A stretch of DNA of 64,000 bases, from positions 2,294,001 through 2,358,000 of the forward strand of contig JALJCQ010000003.1 in assembly GCA_023091665.1 (NCBI GenBank), written 5' to 3'. This stretch comes from Pythium myriotylum (Eukaryota > Oomycota > Peronosporomycetes > Pythiales > Pythiaceae). The position numbers and the translations under genes are program-made. The notes under the pieces were generated by a model. That model was given only the letters and a program-made list of their open reading frames with translations, did not search any database and had not been told where the DNA came from. Every line of letters starts with the position of its first letter. Positions within the stretch are counted from its first letter, which is position 1. This document shows, piece by piece, positions 20,001 to 28,691 of this stretch.

Positions 20001-20570
20001 ATGCGGCTGGAGATGTGTGGCTGGAACGTCCACTCGCTCGAGGTCGAGTCTTCGCTTGAAGCCAAGAAGGAACAAGCGTACGTCGAAGAGGTGACCAAGG
20101 ACGTCCACGATCTCATCAAGGCCGTGAAACCCATCGAAGTCGTGATCGTCATGATGCCGACAGATGAAGAGAACTACCAGGTCATTCGAGCGATCACTAA
20201 CGCCTGCCAAAAATTGCGGCGGATCAACGTTTTACGCGTGGTCGTACAAGTCGCGGGCAATGATAGCGGTGGCGACGAGCTCAAGTCGTGGGCATCCAAG
20301 TTTGCCGACATGCCTGTCGTTCTCGAGCACGGCGACACGATCGACGTGGTCATCGTCGACCGCGTGGAGGCCACCGACATGTTGATCGAGCTGGCGGCGT
20401 GCGGAAAGGTCGTCAACATCACGGAGAAGCAGCCCACGACGGCGATCGCCATGGAAGAGGCCGACAACGAGACGGATCTAGAGAGCGACACGGCCGCAGG
20501 CCGTGTACCATCGCGCGTGCGGTTGAGGCAGACGCTCCGCCACACCGTGCGCCGCTTGATGCTTGTCTAA
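17097..20570 (+). CDS. CPA2-type cation/H+ antiporter with large Ig-like ectodomain
   Basis: Intronless, 1157 residues. The N-terminus (ATSWAPRVLLLTGGVSVAAAA) is a signal peptide or signal anchor. Residues about 200-505 hold three similar 90-100-residue repeats, each with two cysteines and an ending like VxNRAGNTY or VQDAAGNTA, typical of Ig-like beta-sandwich modules. From about 528 to 934 follows a 12-13-helix membrane domain of the KefB/Na+-H+ exchanger (CPA2) type: GLPRITGYIVTGILVGPYVL, ARSPSSALAVIEETKSSG, and AWMAYITQAGVTLGLA near the end. The last 220 residues are cytosolic with no clear TrkA-N motif. It probably exchanges K+ or Na+ for H+ at the plasma membrane or an endomembrane, with the Ig-like part outside or lumenal. 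The transporter family is secure; ion and location are inferred. Confidence 0.88.
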   Translation: MATSWAPRVLLLTGGVSVAAAARLLSFDCVLPHQPPLATAHAPVCGEATWLSLRAEIPTPSTVWLASAIPPVALAPKAADCSLGDAPVRLPIVASRVAEITPTSWILDVNTSFPDDLDEDDYVWKTGQTSVNLACVYSVSGQDLNLDVALPTFAYLGSEFDVSGMTLLNKPIGSMDTTATVAPTTSLRNPSSGARRLAAIATPLLGIGNIANFRIEVTGKNAKERVESLHGSCLVNNQNVSVVAGHFNYSVQEGDSDVTGIKYQCILTDGAGNSPNKKSGTIKSMVRQLDGSIPKIEDDIFMLFSTDKPARIGSTISLTVKAENLTQGYSGLCEVNGVKNVPFREAEDHGFYMIQYTVSDGDPSLDESASMPVSCVVRNRAGNTYLFKYDVDLGFSIDAIRPKVVSTVLLFSSDRPAHEGTIIEIQVSFENEEKNLRIAKNQSCLVNNVSVGSSFSKSSSHAFLITYVVGKGEAMWKAGALPIRCTVQDAAGNTAVIDHFTDGNTLMARELKPIEIDADEVMSTEFLPDKLLIISFIIVAIASHSISKVCPHIGLPRITGYIVTGILVGPYVLNFLSTHQIRQLRIIDELSMAYIGLTAGSKLHWNHMQPIMKSILSVTIGLTVIEYIIGTLTITVLAGYIDFLQDTTESEKYAIALLAGCMMIARSPSSALAVIEETKSSGHFTTLIFAVTVMCDVLVIFLFNVNSMITESFLSEKQMSGDDLLRLVLQLCGSTLMGVVLGKIMGWIVFWRPRAIKRKSVWFKIQQIFKQFLILLFGWMIFVICHLAHPYLEPLLACMVAGAVMWNSSSNPEELGILLKNLADLVYVSFFTITGATLELDMLVKAMALSLVLCGTRIVGIFVGSFIGGVAAGEDRGHCKVAWMAYITQAGVTLGLAKQIQLMYPGWGSYFSTMIVAVVICNQLIGPPLLRYVLRFVGDAKKKEIGKVDGLTALVFTGTSTQNAQSAIMRLEMCGWNVHSLEVESSLEAKKEQAYVEEVTKDVHDLIKAVKPIEVVIVMMPTDEENYQVIRAITNACQKLRRINVLRVVVQVAGNDSGGDELKSWASKFADMPVVLEHGDTIDVVIVDRVEATDMLIELAACGKVVNITEKQPTTAIAMEEADNETDLESDTAAGRVPSRVRLRQTLRHTVRRLMLV

Positions 20571-20685
20571 GTTTTTATTCTCTACGCTATGAAATCGAAA
20601 ATGCCATACAACTGCCACCTCCTCTATTCTTCCACCGCCCCATTTCGAACGTGTGAGGATGTCTTTTTCACTATGATACTAGTCT

Positions 20686-21069
20686 TCACGTGCGCCAGAC
20701 CAAGACCGAGACGCCAGCTGCGACACTAAAGTAGACGTAGGTCTTGATCTCGTGGGTCACGTACGCACCGAAAGACGTGCCGACGATGCAGTTCCAGCCG
20801 CGGCCGTACTCTTTCTCCATATTGCGTCGCACGTACTCGGCGATCGTGGAGAAGGTCTTGCCGGCCTTTTTTTCCATTCAGGTCAACATGATCACACATC
20901 GCTCTTTTCCAAAAAGATCCCCTCACATTGCCATATGGTCGGCTGCACGCACCGTGACCTGGAGCTGGAAGGCGTCCTTGGCCGTGGCGATCACGCGCTC
21001 GAGCATCGTGTCGGTCATGTCTTCGGCGAAGACCGTCGTCTTGTGGAACTTGTCCGAGCTCTTGCTCAT
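20686..21069 (-). CDS. LC8-type dynein light chain, two exons
   Basis: Exons 20953-21069 and 20686-20865 join in phase 0 across an 87-nt intron (GTGCGT donor, AG acceptor) to give 98 residues. LC8 light chains are dimeric hub proteins of cytoplasmic and axonemal dynein. EDMTDTMLERVIATAKDAF matches helix 1, IAEYVRRNMEKEYGRGW helix 2, and NCIVGTSFGAYVTHEIKTYV is the diagnostic LC8 beta-hairpin. The protein is slightly longer than the 89-residue animal LC8 and diverges at its last strand (SVAAGVSVLVWRT), so it may be an axonemal LC8 paralogue. The acceptor lacks a good pyrimidine tract, so the exact junction is the weakest point. It is tail-to-tail with the antiporter gene, 115 bp apart. Confidence 0.82.
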
Positions 21070-21565
21070 CGCGCCTGTGTCCGTGTTACGTGTGACGCTT
21101 CAAGATCTCATTGTTGACGTTTCTTTCGTTTCTATGATATCGATCTCGTGTCCTAGCCCTTGAAGTTGCCCTTTTGGCCCATCGACAAATAAATCGAACG
21201 CGTGGCCTGATGGCCGTCACCAGAAGCCCCCGAAGCCATCAACTGCCCTGGGAACACGGCTCGAGATGGCCGCGCAGCCTGCTGCCGGTGTCATCCATTC
21301 CATCGTGGATAAGCCCTCCTCCCATGTACTGATTTAGTATCCTGTACAATCAGATGGTCGTGTCTTTTCGACCAATCCCGTCTCCCCAATCGTCCGATTG
21401 TTTTTCCAGTCCTTCTTCATGTTCCATAAAGGCCACCTATCTCACGACCAGATCAAGAAGAGAAGAGCGGCCACCTCGCCTCGCCTCTCGACTGACTGCC
21501 CCTTGCCCCTTGCTCTCCAACCCTCTCTCCAGAAGGCTCAGAACGCAAGTTGCGCCGACCGCGCC
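21070..21565. promoter_or_regulatory. Divergent intergenic region, LC8 and 11-mer-repeat genes
   Basis: Start codons face outwards on both sides of this 496-bp gap. It should hold two promoters and 5' leaders; CT-rich stretches at 21420-21530 precede the plus-strand start. No further gene seen. Confidence 0.4.
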
Positions 21566-22987
21566 ATGGAAGAAGTCGATCTCGGAGACGCGCCGTCGCC
21601 ACGCCACGCGCGACTCGGCAGCACCGACAGCGAGGCAAGCGCCGAGCTGCTCGACGAGCCGCACGAGCCCGGCGTGGACGCGCAGGAAGGACTCTCGCAG
21701 CGGCTGCGCGAGTCGCTCCACCGCCGCGTGACGCCGCTCGTGGGCAATCTGCGCCACTCGATCTCGACGTCCACGGGCGCCGACGTCAAGCTCACTGCGC
21801 GCGACAAGCTGCGCACGGCCATGCTGCGTCTCCGCGGACGCTCCGAGAGCCACGCCGACGACTCGGACGACGACGCGAGGCGCACGACCCAGCTGCGCTC
21901 CTCGCTCGCGACCTCGGGGCTGCAGCTCGTCCACGAAGAGCGGCTCGTGTTCCTGGGCGACACGCCGCTCGTGCAGCCGCAGGACGATGTGCTCTTCCTC
22001 GAGCGCTCGGCGGCGCCCGACGCCACGACCGCGTGGACGACCATGCGCCGCGGCGACTTTGTGCGCGTCCAGTGCTCGGAGGACCGCTCGCAGAGCTGGC
22101 TCTGCCAGGTCGCGGTCGACAAGCTCTACTCGGACTCGGACGCGCTGCCGCTCGTCTCGCCGTTCCCCGGCTCGCTGCTGCCGGACGCCGTGGTCCATTT
22201 CGTGCCCCGCGCGTGTCTGCCGCCGCAGCTGGCGCCTCCGGAAGGCATGTACGACGACGACGACGACGACGTCGCCGAGCTGCGCTCGTCCGTGGATGCC
22301 TGGCGACCGAGCATGGACGACCCGGCCGACTCGACCGATGACGAGACCGCGACCACGCCGTCGTCGAGCAGGGCGAGTGTCGCGCGCGACAAGGCCGCCG
22401 CGTTCTACGAGACGCTCAAGACCCGCAAGGCGAGGCTGCGCTCGAGCAGCGCCGACTACAAGGACAAGCTCAAGCAGGTCTCCAAGGAGAAGCTCGCGGT
22501 CGCCAGCCAGGTCTCGCTCCAGAAACTCGCGGCTGCCAGCCAAGTCTCCAAGGAGAAACTCGCGGTCGCGAGCCAGGCGTCGAAAGAAAAGCTCGCCGTC
22601 GCGAGCCAAGCCTCCAAAGAAAAGCTCGCGGTGGCCAAAGAAGCGTCGATCGAGCGACTGACGGTTGCGAGAGAGGCCTCGATAGAGAAACTGGCCGTGG
22701 CGAGCCAGGCATCGAAAGAAAAGCTCGCCGTCGCCGGCCAGGCGTCCAAGCTCAAGATGCAGTCGTGGACGAGCTCGTTCAAGGCCAAGATGGCGCAACG
22801 AGGCGAGCAGAAGCCAGGCAACGACTCACCTGGGAGCGCGACAGCGGAGGCGACGACGACCGTTCTCGCGCCGGTGTTTACGATTGAGGATCCTGAGGAT
22901 CCCGAAGAGCAGGAGCTCACTAGTACCACGCCCATCGAGATCCGGCGAGAAGAAGAACAGCTTCGACGAGAAATGGACGATTGTTGA
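21566..22987 (+). CDS. Protein with tandem 11-residue amphipathic repeats
   Basis: Intronless, 473 residues from the first ATG (21566); the frame is open upstream only from a non-ATG codon. Residues 1-125 are acidic and Ser/Arg-rich. A middle part (about 125-230) has the feel of a small folded domain (LVFLGDTPLVQPQDDVLFLE, FVRVQCSEDRSQSWLCQVAV). Residues about 300-400 are about nine copies of an 11-residue unit of the form S-K-E-K-L-A-V-A-S-Q-A. Eleven-residue amphipathic repeats make long 11/3 helices that lie on membranes or lipid droplets, as in perilipins, synucleins and group 3 LEA proteins. The C-terminus is acidic with EEEQLRREMDD. I do not recognise an orthologue. Membrane or lipid-droplet binding is an inference from the repeat. 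Confidence 0.75.
   Translation: MEEVDLGDAPSPRHARLGSTDSEASAELLDEPHEPGVDAQEGLSQRLRESLHRRVTPLVGNLRHSISTSTGADVKLTARDKLRTAMLRLRGRSESHADDSDDDARRTTQLRSSLATSGLQLVHEERLVFLGDTPLVQPQDDVLFLERSAAPDATTAWTTMRRGDFVRVQCSEDRSQSWLCQVAVDKLYSDSDALPLVSPFPGSLLPDAVVHFVPRACLPPQLAPPEGMYDDDDDDVAELRSSVDAWRPSMDDPADSTDDETATTPSSSRASVARDKAAAFYETLKTRKARLRSSSADYKDKLKQVSKEKLAVASQVSLQKLAAASQVSKEKLAVASQASKEKLAVASQASKEKLAVAKEASIERLTVAREASIEKLAVASQASKEKLAVAGQASKLKMQSWTSSFKAKMAQRGEQKPGNDSPGSATAEATTTVLAPVFTIEDPEDPEEQELTSTTPIEIRREEEQLRREMDDC
22460..22760 (+). repeat. 33-bp tandem repeat coding 11-residue units
   Basis: About nine in-register copies of a 33-bp unit in the gene at 21566. The copies differ mostly at third codon positions, so the repeat is old and the protein sequence is under selection. 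Confidence 0.85.
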
Positions 22988-23081
22988 ATTATGTGTGTAG
23001 GGCCAAGAACGTCTCCGTGAAAACTGTAAATGGGAAAAAAAGGAAGTACTACGTACGACTTACGACTTGTAGTATCTTGCC

Positions 23082-25322
23082 TCACGCACTCAGCTGCATC
23101 GGTCGCGGCTCCTCTTCCTGGATGGGCGTAAGGTCCATCTCGCCAGTCGTGCGCTCGAGCTTTGGTCGCGTGTGCCGCTGCGTAGTGCTGAGTGCGTGCG
23201 TGTAGCTCTTGGCGTTGCGAGTCGCCCACTTGTCCAACGTGATCGGCGGACACTCGGTGATGTCTTCAAAGCTCTCGGCCATCTCCAACGGCGCCGTGCG
23301 CTGGCCCGAGAGCTGCACTTCGGTCTCGAGAAACTGCTTCACGTGGCTCTTGGTCCAGTACGCCACGCGCCAGAACTCGTGGTGCGGCGTTTCTTTCAGC
23401 GCGTCGACACAAGAGAACTCGATCGGTCGGCCCTTGTAAGCGTGGCGCTGGAGACACGACTCGACCTCCTGCATCGTCAGACGCTCCGTGTACACGTTGC
23501 GGACCTTGTTGCGGTGGAGAGGGAACGTGTACGCGACTGAGACGAGTACTTTGGCAGCGTCGGCGGTCGAGATCAAGTACTGCGGCGTCGAGGCCAGTTC
23601 GCGATCCAGTAACATCCAGGAAGACGCAGGTTCGCTCGCTGCTCGTGGACGGGTGGCTGTCAGAGGCTCCTGCTCCGGTTGCTTCTCCTCCTCCATTGTC
23701 GACGCGCCAGTCTGGAGCTCTGGTGGAGACTGTGGCTCGGGCGTCAGTGCGAGGAAGTACTCCATAAACAAAGGTAGGCGAATGATAGCGTAGGGTATGC
23801 CAGCGTTCTCGACAAATCGTTCCATCTCGCCCATGCGGTTGGTGGCGTCGGCCCATGCGCGACCCGTGAAGATCGAGCTGACGATGACGATGCCCCATGC
23901 GTGGGCACGCCGCGCAGCTTCGACGACAAGTCGCAGCACGTCCATACATTCTGCCGCGCCAAAACGTAGAGGAGGCACGAACACGACCACGTCGGCAGGT
24001 GTAAGTTGCGAGAGCAACTTTAACATCGGCGAATCCTGGTGGCCGCTCAAGATCTGCGCGTGCGAACGTTGGCGACCGCCGGGCACGGTCTTGATCGTGC
24101 AGAACGTCGCTTTGCTGTGCACCGCCGAGCCTGTCGCCGTTGGGATCGTGGCCTCGCCGACGGCGTTGTCGCCCTCGTTCGGCGTTACGACTGGGGCCGT
24201 CACTTGCTGGGCTACGAGCCTCTCAATCTCTTGGAAAAGGCCTTCGCCCGACCCCATGACGAAGAGCTGCATCTCATTCTCGGCACTGCGCACGAAGTAT
24301 GCGCGATTGGCCGTCAGCCACTGCGACGGCGATGTCAGCTCGCGATTCGTGAGCGTGCGGTAGTCGGTCGAGTAGCCCACGCGAGTAAGCGGCAGCGAGG
24401 CCTTGACACGCTCATCTCTCCTTCCTTCTTCTTCCTCCGTGTGCTCAGTCGGCGGTGGCTGGGTCTGCAATGCCGCGTGGGTCGCGACTCCTGTGCTTAG
24501 CTCGATGTAGTTCTTCATTCGAATCGTATTGGTAGCTACGAGCTCGGATACTTTCTTCTCTTTCAGAATATGCGTGAACCGCGCGTCGTTCACGTACTTG
24601 GCCTTGATGGATCTTTCCAATGTTTGCGAAAGCAGTCGCTCAATCTCTGCGGGTGAACACGTGACGTTGGCGTTCGCCAGTGAGTACGTTGCGTGGAACT
24701 TGACGCGAAGCTTGGTGAGCACTTCACACGCGGCGATCGCGACGTCTCTGACAGCGATGCAGGGCACGGGCGTCATCGGCTGGAAGCAGCTGTAGAAGCG
24801 GCTCGCGAAGATCACTTCGTCGCGACAATAGAGAAGTGTCTCCATCAGAAGTGGGATACGCAGCGCCACACAGTTGTTTGTGAGACTGCGTGCATGGGCC
24901 TCGATGGCCTCGTACCCGTGCGAGCTCGTATTCCCCTGCCGCCAGAAGTCATCGGTCGCGAGAAGACTGCTGATCAGCACAATACGACGCACTTCTTCAT
25001 TAACGCAGGCGTCGATCACGCGCTTGGAGAACTGCGTGCCACTCGGCGAGAGCGCCGGGACGAGAAGTACGGCGTTGGCGTTGCGCACGACGCGCTGTAT
25101 TGTCAGCAAGTTGGTGAAGTCGCACTGCACCGTATAGCAGCCCGTGGCGCGACGCAGACGTCGAATCCGTGGGTCTTTGGGCCGCTCTACAGCTGCGACG
25201 ACCGTCACGCCCTCGTGAGACTGCGTCAGCACCTCGATTGTCGCTTTGCCGATGCGGCTCGTGGCGCCGAAGACCACGACCACATGAGTGCGCAGCAGCT
25301 TCCGCATCTGCACGCCGCCCAT
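23082..25322 (-). CDS. Tandem NmrA-like NAD(P)-binding protein
   Basis: Intronless, 746 residues. Two Rossmann-type halves of the NmrA/atypical SDR kind lie in tandem. The first opens with HVVVVFGATSRIGKATIEVL (GATxxxG, about 13-32), then VVAAVERP, a Thr/Asp strand end (CDFTN), VLLVPALSP and VLISSLL. The second half (from about 335) keeps the strand order (DVVVFVPPLRFGAAECMDVL, GIVIVSSIFTGRAW, IPYAIIRLPLFMEYFL). Its nucleotide loop is altered to LFVMGSGEGLF and is preceded by a low-complexity joint. NmrA-like proteins bind NAD(P) and often sense redox state rather than catalyse. The Tyr-x-x-x-Lys pair of classical SDRs is not evident. A start five codons later (MRKLLRT) is also possible. It is divergent from the TRAF/LamG gene (225 bp apart). 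Confidence 0.75.
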   Translation of the reverse strand: MGGVQMRKLLRTHVVVVFGATSRIGKATIEVLTQSHEGVTVVAAVERPKDPRIRRLRRATGCYTVQCDFTNLLTIQRVVRNANAVLLVPALSPSGTQFSKRVIDACVNEEVRRIVLISSLLATDDFWRQGNTSSHGYEAIEAHARSLTNNCVALRIPLLMETLLYCRDEVIFASRFYSCFQPMTPVPCIAVRDVAIAACEVLTKLRVKFHATYSLANANVTCSPAEIERLLSQTLERSIKAKYVNDARFTHILKEKKVSELVATNTIRMKNYIELSTGVATHAALQTQPPPTEHTEEEEGRRDERVKASLPLTRVGYSTDYRTLTNRELTSPSQWLTANRAYFVRSAENEMQLFVMGSGEGLFQEIERLVAQQVTAPVVTPNEGDNAVGEATIPTATGSAVHSKATFCTIKTVPGGRQRSHAQILSGHQDSPMLKLLSQLTPADVVVFVPPLRFGAAECMDVLRLVVEAARRAHAWGIVIVSSIFTGRAWADATNRMGEMERFVENAGIPYAIIRLPLFMEYFLALTPEPQSPPELQTGASTMEEEKQPEQEPLTATRPRAASEPASSWMLLDRELASTPQYLISTADAAKVLVSVAYTFPLHRNKVRNVYTERLTMQEVESCLQRHAYKGRPIEFSCVDALKETPHHEFWRVAYWTKSHVKQFLETEVQLSGQRTAPLEMAESFEDITECPPITLDKWATRNAKSYTHALSTTQRHTRPKLERTTGEMDLTPIQEEEPRPMQLSA

Positions 25323-25547
25323 GGTTCCGTCAAAGCTGACGAGAATCGCTCAGTGGGGCATATCCAATCGCGAGGACGACATGGGACCAGGAGTGGAGCC
25401 AACGGTGTGATCGAGCCGAGTGGTCTCCCCGGGTCTCAGACGTGACCACCTGATCTATGTTGAAGTTGCCTTTTCTTGGAGCTCTTTGATCAGATCTGAG
25501 GCCACCGTGACCTTTCAATGGCCGACCGATCTTGATGGTCTCCGCAA

Positions 25548-28500
25548 ATGCACTCATCCTCCCAACGTCATGACGACTCCAGCCCCTCGCCGTCCAGTTC
25601 CATTGAGACGCGCAGTTCTCCATCACTTGAGTGGGCCCCAGCTCAGCTCAGCAAGTCGTCCTCGCCAACTCGCGTGCCCAAGGAGCTTCTCGAACTCGCC
25701 AAGCAACTCGAGCTCGTCGACCACCAGCGACAGCAGCTCCTTCAGAAACCCCAGACGGGCCTTCCAGTGTCTCCTGTCTACCAGCGCCGTCCGCAGTCGC
25801 CTGTGACACCGATCCTTGCCCCGCTTCCTTCGCCTGTTCTTTTGTCGAAAACTAAACCCTCGCTCGGCCTTGCGCCGTCGATATCTCTCAGCAATGTGGT
25901 CATCTGTGACTTGTGTGGAGCCGAACTCGCATCGGGAACGCTCATGAGAGCTCATAAGGCTTCGTCGTGCCCAATGCGCGTGGTTACGTGCCCTCGCGCA
26001 GGTTGCAACGCGTCGTTTCTTGCTCACGAGCGTGCAGCCCACGACGACAACGACTGCAAGGCTACACGGAGGACAAACCAACTACTAGAAGACCACCGAG
26101 TGGCCCACAGCCTTGCACCGTGTGACCTTTGCAACGAACCAGTCGAGAACCGACAGATGAACGGCCACAAACTCTTCGCGTGTGTGAAACGCATCGTTCT
26201 GTGCCAGTTCGAGGCGTTCGGCTGTCGTGATCGCTTCCCCGCAGACCAGCGAGTCGCCCACGAGGCCAATGACTGCCGCGTGGCCAAGCATCGCGCTCGC
26301 ATTCGCACTGACGCAGCCTCTGTGAACGAACAGACCACGTGCGACTGGTGCAACCAACAAGTGCTCAAGCGACGGCTACTGGACCACCAGGAAGACGAGT
26401 GTCCTCGACGTGAGCGGCCATGCCCGAACGCTATCAACGGCTGCCCTGAGTGGGTGCCCGTGGAGGATTTCGATCACCACGTCAAGACCCAGTGCGTAGT
26501 GACGCTGGAGCGCGACGCCATGGCGGCTCGAGCACGAGAGATGAACGCGCTGGTTGTCTGTAGCGAGTGCGGCGCGTACGTCAAACGGCGGCACCTCATG
26601 GGCCACGCCAACGCCGAGTGCGTGAGCCGCATTGTGCGATGCAAGAACGCGGCTCACGGCTGCCGCGCGAGGCTTCGGTGGCGCGATCGCCACTTACACG
26701 AAGACTTCATGGCGCTGGCCAACCGCGAGCGTAGTATGCTGCAATTCCCTGTGGGTGGCGACGCCTACGTTGTGCTCAACAGCGAGACACGTGCCCAGCT
26801 CGACAAGCGTCCGGTTGACCTGGCTCCTCCATGGACGGTTGAACTGTTCCTGTGGGTCGTAGAAGCGAAGGATGAAATCTTGGACCTCCACGCGAAGAGC
26901 CTCGCGTTTGTAGAGACCGCCGTGGCCAAGCAGCGCGAGCTTGAGCGGTTCCAGCAACAGGCGAAGGCGTGTAAGAAGAAGTTGCGTGAGCTCAAAAACC
27001 TCAAGAAGAGCGATAAGGACAAGCGGTCCAACAGCCAGCTACTGGGAGTCGTCTCGCTCGCGGCCAAGACTCTCGCCGACGAGTTCAACGCTGCAGACTC
27101 GGGCATCCTCGAGAGCTCACAAGCCATCGCACTGGCGAGAGGCCACATCCAGATCCTCGTGACCGATGCACATCGCCTGCTCAAGGACGAAGTCAAGCGA
27201 GACGCCGTCGTGGGCGGTGAGATCAAGTCAAGTGTGGAGGCCCAAGCGACAGAGCGTATGGCTACAAGTGAGCTGTTGAGTGCCGAGTTTCTGAGCGACG
27301 ACGAGCTCCTGCGTCTCGGTGACTTGGATCGTTGGGCCACTGCCATCGCCCCGCAATCGGCGGATCGCGTGGCTACGGCCGAGAGGCAGCAGAAGGCGCA
27401 AGAGCAGCGCAAGTTGCTCAACAAGCGAGCTGAGCTCACTGCATCAGTGAACGAGCTGCAGCAGCAGGAAGAAGACGGGAGTCTTAGCGAGCAGGAAGTC
27501 ACGAGGCTACGGCGTCGATACGAGCGGGAGCTCGCCAAGCTGGAGGCGAAGCTCGCGCTAGTCTCCGACAACACGCCGACCGTGCTGCTCGAGCGTAAAG
27601 GCCGCCATGTAGCGCTGTCGTCGACCAAGAACGCGATCGTGCTGGCCGGAGCCTCTAGTGGCCGCGTGACGTTCGTGCGGAGCGGGCCCAAGCGAGGCGA
27701 AGTGAACTTCCCGGTCACGCTGACGCGAAGCCGGTGGCACCACCTCGTCTTCTGTGCGAGCAAGAGCGAGCTCACGCTCGTGCTGGACGGCGAGGCCAAG
27801 GCCGTCAAACGTGGTACGTTCGAGCTGCCGCTCGCAAGGCTCGGGAGCAACGAGCCCGGCGAGTCTTTCCAGGGCTGCGTGCAGGAAGTCCGTGTGTGGT
27901 CGAGCTGCCTGACAGCCGAGTACCTTCGAGTCCACGCAGGCGAGATCGTCGACGTCGAGAAGAATAAAGCCGATCTGACTGCTTACTACACATTTGAGGA
28001 AGGCGCTGGCGACGTCGTGGACGACATGGCGCTCAAGCAGCCACGTGCTGCGTGCTTTGGCACGCAGTGGACGCTCTATAACTCGGCCGCGATCCGTCGG
28101 AAGTTCGGGCTGCCGCCGACGCCGTCGCTGCGAGACAAGACGAGCTGTGTGGTCAACCAACGACTCAAGCTACTGGCGCAGCGTGCTCGCGACCGCGAGA
28201 TCGAGCCGCTCACGTGTCGCCAGAACTGCGGGGCCAAGCTAGTTCTCCGCGAGTTGGAGATCCACATGCGTGTCGAGTGTGAGAACCGCATGGTGGTGTG
28301 TCGAGAGGTCGGCTGCGAGCAAACCTTCCGTTGCTGCGAGCGAGCGAGACACTTGGCCACCGAGTGCGAGCGAGCCACGTATCGAGAGGCGCTTGTGCGT
28401 CAATACCACGAGCGCGAGACACTTGAGCCGTGTCTGCTGGGCTGTGGTGAGCGCGTCAAGCGCCGCCATACAGAGAGACACTACCTCAGACAGTGTCCGA

Positions 28501-28691
28501 ACCGACTTGTGCCGTGCCCGCAAGCTGATTGTGGCGAGTCGATCGTGGCAAAGGGACTGGCGAGCCATTTGGAGGTGGATTGTAAGAGCTGGGAGCTCGT
28601 GGCCGAGAGGAAAATGGTCGAGAACGCGAGGAAGCGGCAGCAAGACAAGCAGGAGAAGAGCCGAGTGCAGCACGACGGAGCTCACGACTGA
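25548..28691 (+). CDS. TRAF-type zinc-finger protein with split LamG/ConA-like domain
   Basis: Intronless, 1047 residues. After a Ser/Pro-rich start and a short helix, residues about 120-385 hold repeated TRAF-type zinc fingers (CDLCGAELASGTLMRAHKAS, CDLCNEPVENRQMNGHKLF, CDWCNQQVLKRRLLDHQEDE, each followed by a C-P/R-x-x-x-GC unit). From about 395 a laminin-G/concanavalin-like fold begins (PWTVELFLWVVE). It is interrupted by some 230 residues of charged coiled coil and resumes at about 680 with RKGRHVALSSTKNAIVLAG, RSRWHHLVFCASKSELTLVL and QEVRVWSSCLTAEYL. A second finger cluster lies at about 885-1005. Such proteins are protist scaffolds. A role in ubiquitin or signalling complexes is only suggested by the TRAF fingers. 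The 3' end is followed by 455 bp without a gene. Confidence 0.8.
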   Translation: MHSSSQRHDDSSPSPSSSIETRSSPSLEWAPAQLSKSSSPTRVPKELLELAKQLELVDHQRQQLLQKPQTGLPVSPVYQRRPQSPVTPILAPLPSPVLLSKTKPSLGLAPSISLSNVVICDLCGAELASGTLMRAHKASSCPMRVVTCPRAGCNASFLAHERAAHDDNDCKATRRTNQLLEDHRVAHSLAPCDLCNEPVENRQMNGHKLFACVKRIVLCQFEAFGCRDRFPADQRVAHEANDCRVAKHRARIRTDAASVNEQTTCDWCNQQVLKRRLLDHQEDECPRRERPCPNAINGCPEWVPVEDFDHHVKTQCVVTLERDAMAARAREMNALVVCSECGAYVKRRHLMGHANAECVSRIVRCKNAAHGCRARLRWRDRHLHEDFMALANRERSMLQFPVGGDAYVVLNSETRAQLDKRPVDLAPPWTVELFLWVVEAKDEILDLHAKSLAFVETAVAKQRELERFQQQAKACKKKLRELKNLKKSDKDKRSNSQLLGVVSLAAKTLADEFNAADSGILESSQAIALARGHIQILVTDAHRLLKDEVKRDAVVGGEIKSSVEAQATERMATSELLSAEFLSDDELLRLGDLDRWATAIAPQSADRVATAERQQKAQEQRKLLNKRAELTASVNELQQQEEDGSLSEQEVTRLRRRYERELAKLEAKLALVSDNTPTVLLERKGRHVALSSTKNAIVLAGASSGRVTFVRSGPKRGEVNFPVTLTRSRWHHLVFCASKSELTLVLDGEAKAVKRGTFELPLARLGSNEPGESFQGCVQEVRVWSSCLTAEYLRVHAGEIVDVEKNKADLTAYYTFEEGAGDVVDDMALKQPRAACFGTQWTLYNSAAIRRKFGLPPTPSLRDKTSCVVNQRLKLLAQRARDREIEPLTCRQNCGAKLVLRELEIHMRVECENRMVVCREVGCEQTFRCCERARHLATECERATYREALVRQYHERETLEPCLLGCGERVKRRHTERHYLRQCPNRLVPCPQADCGESIVAKGLASHLEVDCKSWELVAERKMVENARKRQQDKQEKSRVQHDGAHD

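Noticed and set aside
21437..22798. 453-codon minus-strand frame opposite the 11-mer-repeat gene
   Set aside because: Shadow of the coding repeat; its own repeat follows from the plus-strand repeat.
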